Of a stretch of 64,000 nucleotides of DNA, positions 27,090 through 34,743 are shown one piece after another; within the stretch, counting starts at the first letter, position 1; the number at the start of each line of letters is the position of its first letter. Where the stretch lies: contig CAJYGB010000020.1 in assembly GCA_913774355.1 (NCBI GenBank), positions 62,001 through 126,000 on the forward strand. Direction: 5' to 3'. A program made the position numbers and the translations under genes. The notes below the pieces were generated by a model that saw nothing but the letters and a program-made list of their open reading frames with translations, made no database searches and was not told where the DNA came from. Origin of the DNA: an uncultured Chryseobacterium sp. GTDB lineage: Bacteria; Bacteroidota; Bacteroidia; Flavobacteriales; Weeksellaceae.

Positions 27090-27777
27090 TGAAAATAATA
27101 AATCCGGAAAAGACCCGGCTGTTTTTCAATCCGGTTTTTCAACATTCCTGAATGATCATGACCTCGTTGACGGTGATATGAATGGTTTTGATGAAGAGGT
27201 CAATGAAGAACCTGATGCTGGGGATGAAGAAAAAACGGAACCGACTGAGAAAACTGATGACCCAAAAGAGGAAAATAAAAAGACTGAAAGCAGTTCCAAT
27301 GAACACGACGGGAAATACCTTGTGGTACAGAAAGGAACGGCCTGCTGCGACAAAGGCTCCAAGTTCCCGAACTTTAAAGTGACCAGTCATCAAAAACACT
27401 ATTGGAATGATGAGAACGGCGAACATGATTATCTCGCGGTAACGGAAGACGATCTCACCTTTAATCCTGCAACTACGCCCTTTGGCACCTGCAGTATAAA
27501 AAACGGTAATCCATGCGCTTACTCCCCTGCCGGAAAATGGACAAAAACATACGAAAAAGTAAAGGTGATGGGCAAAAGCGCCGTGACCGAACGTTCCGAA
27601 CTGATGTGCACAACAGGCGGGAAGATTACGGTGATGAAACACGGACAGCAGAGTGAAGCCGGAAAAAGCCATGTGAACAACGCGGATTCCAGGGAACAAC
27701 AGACGTATAATCCCGTGATGGATTTTGAAGAATTTAAGGAAGAAATGAATGAGTCGGATCAATTGTATTACGAATAA
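27073..27777 (+). CDS. DUF4280 PAAR-like spike-tip protein
   Basis: A 234-residue protein: an acidic, disordered N-terminus (about 1-75, runs of E, D, K) followed by the DUF4280 domain ('KYLVVQKGTACCDKGSKFPNFKV', 'TPFGTCSIKNGNPCAYSPAGKW', 'SAVTERSELMCTTGGKITVMKHGQ'). Several Cys/His residues are placed as in PAAR-type metal-capped cones. DUF4280 proteins act as tips of contractile injection spikes and carry effectors. Start overlaps the LysM gene and its stop lies two bases before the effector gene, so all three are one translation-coupled operon. Confidence 0.85.
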   Translation: MKKYPDENNKSGKDPAVFQSGFSTFLNDHDLVDGDMNGFDEEVNEEPDAGDEEKTEPTEKTDDPKEENKKTESSSNEHDGKYLVVQKGTACCDKGSKFPNFKVTSHQKHYWNDENGEHDYLAVTEDDLTFNPATTPFGTCSIKNGNPCAYSPAGKWTKTYEKVKVMGKSAVTERSELMCTTGGKITVMKHGQQSEAGKSHVNNADSREQQTYNPVMDFEEFKEEMNESDQLYYE

Positions 27778-27779
27778 AT

Positions 27780-30119
27780 ATGGGAACGATTACAGGCAAT
27801 CAAAATCCAATAGTCGGAGAGACTAATTCTTATGCGATCAATCTTTTTGGTGCTATCCCTTTCGTCAGTACCGCCGGCAGCTATGAATGGTATCTTTTTA
27901 AAAAACAGAAAAGTGGCAGCTGGATCGATATTACAAAAAACGGTATTCCGAAAAAAGGAAACAATGTAGTTTATAAGTTCTTTGAACCTGTGGCCGGAGA
28001 TCTGTTCGAGATACGGGTTTTTGAGGTTGTACAGGGACTTTTACCCAGTGTGCAACCATCAAAAAAGCTATTCGGCAAACTGGAAGTAACGCCTACCACC
28101 AATAAAAACGCACAGATCGACAAAGTTATTCTCTTCAACAGAGGAAAGAAAGATGTCAACAAGGCAAGCTACAGGGATACGCTGGTGGCTCAGGCTTTTT
28201 GCACAGGCTTATTCGGTAAGGAGATCGAATTCCAGCTTTGGGAAGATGATGCTCCCGGTAAAGGACATGATGCAGCGGTTAATAAAAATAATAAAATTCC
28301 GCATACCTTTAAGGCTACGGTCAATAAAAAAGGAATTGCAGAAGTAAAAATCCCCCTGAGTGCGGATGAAAAAATTATGCGCCAGATCGCCGACAAATTC
28401 CTGATGAGAGGCGACAAGGACGAAGGGGCCAACCACGAGTATTATGTCACGGCAACCTATCTTGGGAAAGGTGAGAAAGCAAGCCATGTAAATGTATTGG
28501 TGGCTAATCCTGATTATAAACCCAGACCCAAAACAGATTCCCCGAAATTCCCGGCTACTCCTACCGACCAAGCGCCGAAACAACCCGATGCGAAAGGCAA
28601 AATTCTGGATGCCTATTTTGCTGATACCAGCGGCGGCAAATTAGCCAGAGTTCAGGTCGGAAAGAAAGTCCAGGTGAAAATCAAGACGAGCGGAATGGTG
28701 GGCAAATATATCCAGTACAAAGTTTGGGAATATGATCTGGGCAGTAATGACCTTATATACGAAAGTGGAAAAATTAAAGTCGTAAGCGATCTTATTCTTA
28801 CCGGCGGCTTTACCATCAGTCAGAGAATATTCAGCAAAGGAATAGATTTCGGGAGTATGGATTCCGACTCCGGAAAGCAGAATTATTTCCTTGAGGTAAT
28901 CCCTATTGATATCTCTGCTGAATCTCAAAAATTCGGTGTCAGTTCGGATGGACTGATGGAGGTGGAAAATGTAAAGAGCCCGACGATAGTTAATGCTACA
29001 CCTAAGAAGAATGATAAAAAAACCGATTGCTGTATAATAGATGAAGAATTTTTCCTTAAAAATTACGAGTTAGAATTTCCTAAAAAAAATAAACAGGGAA
29101 AATTAATCCCTCTCTCAAATTCTGTTAAAAATAGTCTCCGAAGAATGTTCAGAAGCATTTCCGAATATTATTCTAATGAGAAAAGATGCTGCAATAAATA
29201 TCATATTGCCTATCTATTAGCTACTGCTAAACTGGAAACCGGGCATACATTTGACCCTGTGGAAGAAGCAAACTGGCTAAGCGCAAATGTCAGAAAGAAA
29301 TATTTTCAGGAAATGTACGATCCTGTTTTAGGTAAAAATGACAAACGTAAAAAGATGGCTAAAGATAATGAAAATACCAAAGAGGGCGACGGTGAAAAAT
29401 ACTATGGGCGAGGCTATGTACAGCTTACGTGGAAAAAAAATTACCGAAAAATGCAGGAGAAATTTGGTGTAAATCTTGTTGATAACAGAGAAAATGCTCT
29501 TAATCACGAATTAGCAGTGAAGATTATGATTTATGGTAGTGAGAAAGGTATTTTCACAGGAAAAAAACTTTCCGATTATATTACCAATAACAGTAAGGAC
29601 TATTATAATGCAAGAAGAGTTATTAATGGTGTAGATCAGGCCTCAAAAATACAGGGATATGCTGAAAAAATAGAAAAATGCCTCAAAGTCAAAGAATGCA
29701 ACTGTAAGGAAAACTCTAGTACATCAAAACCACAAACCAAGGAAAAATACAATATTGAGTCTGCTGTAGATTACATTAATAAAAATGCCTTGCCCAAATC
29801 AGAAGGTGCCTGTGCAAAATACGTCAGAAAAGCGATAAATGCAGGAGGAATAGAGAATATTTTCGGACACGCTACAGAATATTACGATACGGATAAATTG
29901 GTAAAATACGGATTCACTAAGGTGGGCACCGATATAAATTCAATAACTCTAAAAAAAGGAGATATTGTAGCTTTCGGTTCTGTGAAAGGACATCCTTATG
30001 GCCATGTTGCTATGTGGAACGGCACACAATGGGTTTCTGATTTTAAACAGAAATCATTTTGGGTTGCAAACCAATATTCAATAGATAAAAAATATGCTAT
30101 ATACCGCTGGAACAATTAA
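27780..30119 (+). CDS. Probable type VI effector: GH19-like muramidase plus Cys amidase/peptidase
   Basis: A 779-residue protein without signal peptide. Residues 1-400 hold Ig-like/repeat segments, including two similar 'KVQVKIKTSGMVGKYIQYKVWEYD'-type and 'GKEIEFQLWEDD'-type units. Residues about 445-635 are a GH19 chitinase-like lysozyme domain with catalytic Glu486 in 'TAKLETGHTF' and 'YYGRGYVQLTWKKNY', 'ARRVINGVDQA'. Residues about 655-779 form a papain-like NlpC/CHAP-type amidase with Cys678 ('SEGACAKYVRKAI'), His742 ('PYGHVAMW') and Asp754. Both activities would attack peptidoglycan. From about 29020 on, base composition becomes clearly more A+T-rich than the first half, indicating a swapped toxin end. 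Following genes are candidate immunity lipoproteins. Confidence 0.82.
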   Translation: MGTITGNQNPIVGETNSYAINLFGAIPFVSTAGSYEWYLFKKQKSGSWIDITKNGIPKKGNNVVYKFFEPVAGDLFEIRVFEVVQGLLPSVQPSKKLFGKLEVTPTTNKNAQIDKVILFNRGKKDVNKASYRDTLVAQAFCTGLFGKEIEFQLWEDDAPGKGHDAAVNKNNKIPHTFKATVNKKGIAEVKIPLSADEKIMRQIADKFLMRGDKDEGANHEYYVTATYLGKGEKASHVNVLVANPDYKPRPKTDSPKFPATPTDQAPKQPDAKGKILDAYFADTSGGKLARVQVGKKVQVKIKTSGMVGKYIQYKVWEYDLGSNDLIYESGKIKVVSDLILTGGFTISQRIFSKGIDFGSMDSDSGKQNYFLEVIPIDISAESQKFGVSSDGLMEVENVKSPTIVNATPKKNDKKTDCCIIDEEFFLKNYELEFPKKNKQGKLIPLSNSVKNSLRRMFRSISEYYSNEKRCCNKYHIAYLLATAKLETGHTFDPVEEANWLSANVRKKYFQEMYDPVLGKNDKRKKMAKDNENTKEGDGEKYYGRGYVQLTWKKNYRKMQEKFGVNLVDNRENALNHELAVKIMIYGSEKGIFTGKKLSDYITNNSKDYYNARRVINGVDQASKIQGYAEKIEKCLKVKECNCKENSSTSKPQTKEKYNIESAVDYINKNALPKSEGACAKYVRKAINAGGIENIFGHATEYYDTDKLVKYGFTKVGTDINSITLKKGDIVAFGSVKGHPYGHVAMWNGTQWVSDFKQKSFWVANQYSIDKKYAIYRWNN

Positions 30120-30137
30120 TTATAAAAGCAAAACTAT

Positions 30138-30623
30138 ATGAAAAGAATATCATTTTTAATTATCTCTTTTTTCTTTATCCATTGTAAACAGGAAACGAAA
30201 AATCCGTATTTAATAACAAGTATGGTACAGAAAAATACACATTCTGAAGAAGCTATTAAGATGCTCAAGGATTTTTACCTTAATTTTTACAGTTCAGACG
30301 AACCTCTTGATAAAAAAAAATCAATGAAAGATTTTGTTTCAAGCAGGGTTTTAAAAAGAATTGACAGTTTAACTAAAAATCCAGAAAATTTAATTATTGA
30401 TTACGACCCTTTCATAAAAGGGCAAGATTATAATGGCGAGAGCATCAAAAAATCCTTGGAAATAAAACCTTTAAAAAACGATGATGAATACAGGGTAAGT
30501 TTCTTACAATTTGGTGAGAAAGATGAAGCAAAAACAAATATTGATGTCTTGGTAAAAAAAGATGATTCAGGAAAATTTCTGATCTACAGCATAATAAATG
30601 ATGAGCATTTAAATTTTAAATAA
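30138..30623 (+). CDS. Lipoprotein, candidate immunity protein 1
   Basis: A 161-residue lipoprotein: 'MKRISFLIISFFFIHCKQE' with lipobox 'FIHC'. The mature part is alpha/beta with 'DFYLNFYSSDEPLDKKKSMKDF' and 'YRVSFLQFGEKDEAKTNIDVLVKKDDSGKFLIYSI', a pattern seen in small periplasmic DUF3828-like proteins. Periplasmic location is what a muramidase/amidase immunity protein needs. It starts 18 bases after the effector and shares its A+T-rich composition. Confidence 0.65.
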   Translation: MKRISFLIISFFFIHCKQETKNPYLITSMVQKNTHSEEAIKMLKDFYLNFYSSDEPLDKKKSMKDFVSSRVLKRIDSLTKNPENLIIDYDPFIKGQDYNGESIKKSLEIKPLKNDDEYRVSFLQFGEKDEAKTNIDVLVKKDDSGKFLIYSIINDEHLNFK

Positions 30624-30629
30624 GTACTT

Positions 30630-31505
30630 ATGACAAAACATTTTTTATTAACATTAATATTCAGCTTTTTTATAAGTTCGTGTGCAAAGCCATCAGAACA
30701 CCAGGAACAAGTCAACGACCGTATTGATCATAAGTCCAAACCTCAGGATTCTGACGAGGATGATCAGACACCTAAGGTGGCCATAAAAGGTGATGATTTA
30801 ATAGTGGTTTATAAAAATAAAAAAACCGTTTATAAGAATCTTATTGTCAACGAGATGTCTGTTTCTACAGAGCTGATCCAAAATAGTGACAGCGATTTTT
30901 CATTACTCTATGACCAAAATGCTTCATCAACAAAAATCAAAGAAAAATATGATTTTATCTATTCGGATACAGGAATTTTTTTAGTAGATAAAGAAATCAT
31001 AAAATTCGGACAGGATGGATTGATGATGACCAGATTATACCTTGATAACTTCAACCTGTTAAATAAAACCTATGAAGAGCTACAGTCATTAGGGGCAGAA
31101 CTTCCGGATCACTTTGAGCAGGACGGTTCATCAATGTCTATTTACGATTCTGAAAATGTACCTTTTGCGACACAAAATTTCCGGGATTCTACAGAAGATC
31201 TCTTTATCAGCTATCCTGATGTAAAAGATGGTGACATTAAGATTAGTAATGTTGAATCCGCGAACAATCAGGCTTTCAATCTGGAAAAAATTGGCGCGAA
31301 TCAACAATCAAAAATTCTGCTGGAACAAATCATTCGTCAATTTCCGGAACGGATTGTTGCTTATCTTAATCTGGCAGATGTGCTCTGGAAAATTCAGGAT
31401 CACGATCAGGCGAAAATACATTACGCAAAATATTTGTCATTAATGAAATCCCAGAATAAAAATCTATCAAAAGTACCGCAACGGGTTTATGATCGGATCA
31501 AGTAA
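30630..31505 (+). CDS. Lipoprotein with C-terminal TPR, candidate immunity protein 2
   Basis: A 291-residue lipoprotein with 'LLTLIFSFFISSCAKPS' and lipobox 'ISSC'. The C-terminal 90 residues look like two or three TPR helices pairs ('NQAFNLEKIGANQQSKILLEQIIRQFPERIVAYLNLADVLWKIQDHDQAKIHYAKYLSL'). The middle contains a 'DLIVVYKNKKTVYKNLIV' beta region. It follows immunity candidate 1 by six bases in the same A+T-rich block. Two immunity genes for an effector with two catalytic domains is a natural reading, but which protects against which is not visible. Confidence 0.65.
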   Translation: MTKHFLLTLIFSFFISSCAKPSEHQEQVNDRIDHKSKPQDSDEDDQTPKVAIKGDDLIVVYKNKKTVYKNLIVNEMSVSTELIQNSDSDFSLLYDQNASSTKIKEKYDFIYSDTGIFLVDKEIIKFGQDGLMMTRLYLDNFNLLNKTYEELQSLGAELPDHFEQDGSSMSIYDSENVPFATQNFRDSTEDLFISYPDVKDGDIKISNVESANNQAFNLEKIGANQQSKILLEQIIRQFPERIVAYLNLADVLWKIQDHDQAKIHYAKYLSLMKSQNKNLSKVPQRVYDRIK

Positions 31506-31698
31506 AAAGACACACTGTCTTTGGAAACAAATTGCACGAATTCTTACGGATGATGATATGCTGTTAACACATCAGTAACGAAAAAGATTTGAATAGATTG
31601 AAAATATTTTTAGAACGAATCTGCTTTATGGTAACCCGTAATGAATAGACATCAAAATGATTTAGTTTTACATCCGTTAACTAAAAACAATATTCATT

Positions 31699-31845
31699 AT
31701 GAACAATGTAGAATCCATTAAACCCGGACCTAAACCGGACAAGAGCGACGGAACTCCTGACGAAAGAAGAAGGGTAACGCCTGCAACACAACCCAAACAT
31801 CCGGCGCTTAAACCCCATATTCACAAGCCGGGCGAAAAAAAATAA
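31699..31845 (+). CDS. Small Pro/Lys-rich protein, 48 aa
   Basis: ATG at 31699 opens a 48-residue frame rich in Pro, Lys, Arg and His ('SIKPGPKPDKSDGTPDERRR', 'PKHPALKPHIHKPGEKK'), ending at TAA 31843-31845. No signal peptide or helix. Codon use resembles its neighbours, and the next gene begins 30 bases downstream. Function unknown; possibly a small nucleic-acid- or envelope-associated protein. Confidence 0.55.
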   Translation: MNNVESIKPGPKPDKSDGTPDERRRVTPATQPKHPALKPHIHKPGEKK

Positions 31846-31875
31846 AATCTATTTTTAAACTCAAAAATTGAACCT

Positions 31876-32073
31876 ATGAAAAAACTAATGGCGATTGCCG
31901 CAGCGGTAGTGCTGATGGCCTCCTCTCAAAACGTAAATGCCCAGAAACGATATTCGGGGAGTAAACATTCTTCAAGCCACGGAGGAACTTATAAAGGTGG
32001 CAGCGGAAGTTCCCACAAAGGAGGCAGCTATAAAAATTCAAGTACAGCAAACCGGTATGGTAAACATAAATAA
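31876..32073 (+). CDS. Small exported Ser/Gly/Lys-rich protein
   Basis: A 65-residue protein with signal peptide 'MKKLMAIAAAVVLMASSQNVNAQ' and a 42-residue mature part with repeats of 'HGGTYKGGSGSSHKGGSYK'. Low-complexity Gly/Ser/Lys/Tyr content suggests a flexible extracellular or periplasmic peptide. A paralogue-free neighbourhood gives no hint on function. Confidence 0.6.
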   Translation: MKKLMAIAAAVVLMASSQNVNAQKRYSGSKHSSSHGGTYKGGSGSSHKGGSYKNSSTANRYGKHK

Positions 32074-32468
32074 GGTCTGCCGTAGTATAAACTTATCAAA
32101 AAACACTTCAAACACAATCCTGGCCCATGTCAGGATTTTTCATTTACTCTTTTCTATTGTATGCCTGTACAAATTTTTAGTTTGTGGTAAAAAATTCTCC
32201 CGCAGATTGACATAGATGGCGGCATGGCTTCGCGAGCCTCAGCCTGACAGTGCGCATCTACTGTTTAGTTTGAATTAAAATAATAATTTGTTAAGCAGAC
32301 TCATATTGCCATTATGTCATCCTGAGGCTCTCGAAGGATTTTCTTATAACGCTGGTAAGGGCTTTGAAGGTTTCAGCCACCAAATGCGCATAATTTCAAC
32401 ATTCCGTTTGTCATCCCGGAGGGATCTCAACTTAGTATTAGAGAATAGTTTGGAAAGATTTAGGATTT
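32074..32468. repeat. Spacer with decayed dispersed repeats
   Basis: Holds 'GTCATCCTGAGGCTCTCGAAGG' (about 32316-32337) and 'GTCATCCCGGAGGGATCTCAAC', words that recur, in part reverse-complemented, near 58270 and 39560. No gene seen. Confidence 0.5.
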
Positions 32469-33041
32469 CTACGGTATATAAACCTCATCTTCCTGTGGCA
32501 GAGATTGAAAAAGCTCTTTTTTCCTGTTCTTCCGCTCCACGATCAGCCAGACGGCGTCCAGCATTTTGATGAGGTGAAGGTATGGTCCGACGATATCACG
32601 TTCCGGCAAGTGGTTGAACGTCCCGAGGGAGAAATACACGATGTCCGAAAGGAAGTCCTCCAGCTCATTTGGGCGGTATTCCTTAAAAGCTTTGCGGAAC
32701 ACCCGTACCGGATCGCGGTATTCTTCCTCCGAAAGTGAACCGTACAGTAACGGATTGCCGGTCTCCGGAACGGCCTTCCCTATGCATTTCCAGGATTTCT
32801 TCCGGAGGCACCACCCGGCCTGGATCAGCGACCGCAGCGACTGGTGGAAGTGAAAGACCACCGAAGGATCTTCCGGGATCCGCACTTTCCCCTGTACCGT
32901 GTACTGCATCATCAGGTTGAGCCGCTCCTTCGCCGTGGCCAGGTCATGGAACTGGAAAAATACGTCCCCTAAAGCGACGGGTGAAAGTTTGCTCCGGCCG
33001 GACCAAAACCGGGATTCAAAGTCGATATTGTTCTTTTTCAT
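32469..33041 (-). CDS. Hypothetical cytoplasmic protein
   Basis: A 190-residue protein I cannot name. It begins 'MKKNNIDFESRFWSGRSKLSPVALGDVFFQFHDL', is helical throughout, rich in aromatic residues, and contains 'PEDPSVVFHFHQSLRSLIQAGW' and 'PYLHLIKMLDAVWLIVERK'. No signal peptide, membrane helix or catalytic motif. From memory, similar single genes occur in several copies in Chryseobacterium genomes. Its G+C content is higher than that of the island immediately to its right, so it probably marks the island's left edge. Confidence 0.65.
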   Translation of the reverse strand: MKKNNIDFESRFWSGRSKLSPVALGDVFFQFHDLATAKERLNLMMQYTVQGKVRIPEDPSVVFHFHQSLRSLIQAGWCLRKKSWKCIGKAVPETGNPLLYGSLSEEEYRDPVRVFRKAFKEYRPNELEDFLSDIVYFSLGTFNHLPERDIVGPYLHLIKMLDAVWLIVERKNRKKELFQSLPQEDEVYIP

Positions 33042-33222
33042 AAGTGTGTGTGTTTTATTGATTTTTTAATAATACAAAGGAATTGTTCTTCTGCAGATGT
33101 AATATAATTTATAAATGATCCCTTCCTACTGTATCACAAATATATAAAAATCCTCTTTTATTACAAGTTCTTGTAACAAAATTTACTAGAAAAATCCCGC
33201 CCTTTGTATAAAGTCGTAATAC

Positions 33223-33462
33223 ATGGATGCCTTACAGGAAGAAATACTAAAAAAATTCGGAGAACACGTCAAGAAAATAAGACTCGAATCAGGACTTACT
33301 CAGGATGAAGTAGTCCTTAACAGTTCCAAATTGACCAAAGGCACCGTAAGCGATATAGAAAATGGAAAAAGAAACTTTGCGTTTACTACATTGATTGATC
33401 TGGCCAAAGGGCTGAATATTTCTCCTAGTGACTTAATGAATTTTACAATTGAAAAATCCTAA
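33223..33462 (+). CDS. XRE-family DNA-binding protein
   Basis: A 79-residue Cro/C1-type helix-turn-helix: 'FGEHVKKIRLESGLTQDEVVLNSSKLTKGTVSDIENGKRNFAFTTLIDLAKGLNISPSDLM'. Size and composition fit a stand-alone repressor or island regulator. It lies 294 bases before the three-gene RT operon on the same strand and in the same A+T-rich block, so it may control it. Its own terminator separates the transcripts. Confidence 0.88.
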   Translation: MDALQEEILKKFGEHVKKIRLESGLTQDEVVLNSSKLTKGTVSDIENGKRNFAFTTLIDLAKGLNISPSDLMNFTIEKS

Positions 33463-33485
33463 CTAAATATAGTTAGGATTTTTTT
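33455..33485 (+). terminator. Terminator of the XRE gene
   Basis: AATCCTAACTA/TAGTTAGGATT, eleven perfect pairs with loop AATA, followed by TTTTT. The stop codon of the gene (33460-33462) is inside the stem. Confidence 0.85.
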
Positions 33486-33756
33486 AACTAATTATGGATA
33501 ACCGTATTCGTTATAAAAATTTCAGAATTACATTTGAATAAATTTCAAAATGAAATACTATATTGCTTATTTATTGGTTGTTAATACTATCTAATCCAAT
33601 TCAATAAAATAGATACATTAAAATTCACAAAACTATAATATGGCAAAAAATAGCTATTTTGAATAGACGAAATTGAAATTCACTGTTCTGGATATAAAAA
33701 TTATAACAGAAATTCTAAAGTTTTTTATACATTTATGGCTATACTAATAAAGTTAC
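33486..33756. other. Very A+T-rich spacer before the RT operon
   Basis: About 270 bases, no frame. TACATTTA (33728-33735) is a weak -7 candidate 20 bases before the operon's first ATG. I looked for a retron-like RNA (paired inverted ends, stable stem loops) and saw none. Confidence 0.45.
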
Positions 33757-34743
33757 ATGGAAATCAAATTTTTAAAGGCCGGATCAGGAGACTCTATTTT
33801 GATTCAAGAAGGAGGTCATAATATTTTAATTGATGGCGGAAATGATTGCAAATATTTATTACAACAAGTAGAAAAAATATATATTAAACGTGAGAAGATC
33901 GATTTACTTATAGTCACTCATCACGACGATGATCATATAAAGGGAATAATAGATCTATTAAGTTTAGAGAAATATCATCAAAATTTTATACTCAAAGTGA
34001 TATTTAATTCTCCAAGAAAATACTTAGGAATTCTTCCAAAAGCTTATGATTCTCGATTACTGTCTTATAAACAAGCTTACGAATTGGAAAAAATTCTTAT
34101 AGATCTTAAAGTTTCATGGGAGACAGCAACAGAAAATACTGAAAGTTTAAAATTTGGAGATCTTAAGCTCAATTTTCTTGCACCTAAAGAAATCGATCTT
34201 GAAAAATATGCATTAAACAAGGACGCAAAGCTTTTAAGTAATTATGGTAGTGACTGGAAAACTGAATTAAAAGAAATTGAAAATTATCTTGATGATTCCA
34301 GTCAGGATAAATCAACAGCTAATAGTACTAGCATTGTTATTTTACTAACTTATAAAAAACTACACTATCTTCTAACCGGTGACATAACACCTAATAGATT
34401 AGAAGAAATCATCAATAATCTTTATATTAAAAACAGAAGTAAGCCTTTAAAGTTTGAGATAATTAAGCTTCCACATCATGGGAGTTATAGAAGTTTAAAT
34501 AAAAAAATCTTAGAAAAAATAGACTGCGAAAATTATGTGATCAGCACTAATAGTAGTAAACACTCACTTCCCAATAAAAAAGCTTTAATGAAAGTAATAA
34601 AATTTAGTTATAATAAAGAGCCTAAAAACTTCTTTTTTAATTACATTGAGGCTTTGAATAATCTAAATATCACCGCTCAAAATATGATTGAATATAAGTT
34701 TACTTTAATTTCAAATAACGAAGATTATGGCTACCGTTTCTGA
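33757..34743 (+). CDS. ComEC-like metallo-beta-lactamase-fold hydrolase
   Basis: A 328-residue soluble protein of the ComEC/Rec2-type MBL-fold group: 'FLKAGSGDSILIQEGGHNILIDGG', metal motif 'VTHHDDDHIKG' (residues 53-63; the HxDxDH variant typical of ComEC), 'HYLLTGDI', 'IIKLPHHGSYRSL' and 'NYVISTNSSKHSLP'. Members cleave nucleic acid or phosphodiesters, or serve as regulators, in several defence systems. No signal peptide or membrane helix, so it acts in the cytoplasm. Its end overlaps the next gene by 17 bases. The A+T content is much higher than in flanking chromosome, a sign of horizontal gain. Confidence 0.88.
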   Translation: MEIKFLKAGSGDSILIQEGGHNILIDGGNDCKYLLQQVEKIYIKREKIDLLIVTHHDDDHIKGIIDLLSLEKYHQNFILKVIFNSPRKYLGILPKAYDSRLLSYKQAYELEKILIDLKVSWETATENTESLKFGDLKLNFLAPKEIDLEKYALNKDAKLLSNYGSDWKTELKEIENYLDDSSQDKSTANSTSIVILLTYKKLHYLLTGDITPNRLEEIINNLYIKNRSKPLKFEIIKLPHHGSYRSLNKKILEKIDCENYVISTNSSKHSLPNKKALMKVIKFSYNKEPKNFFFNYIEALNNLNITAQNMIEYKFTLISNNEDYGYRF

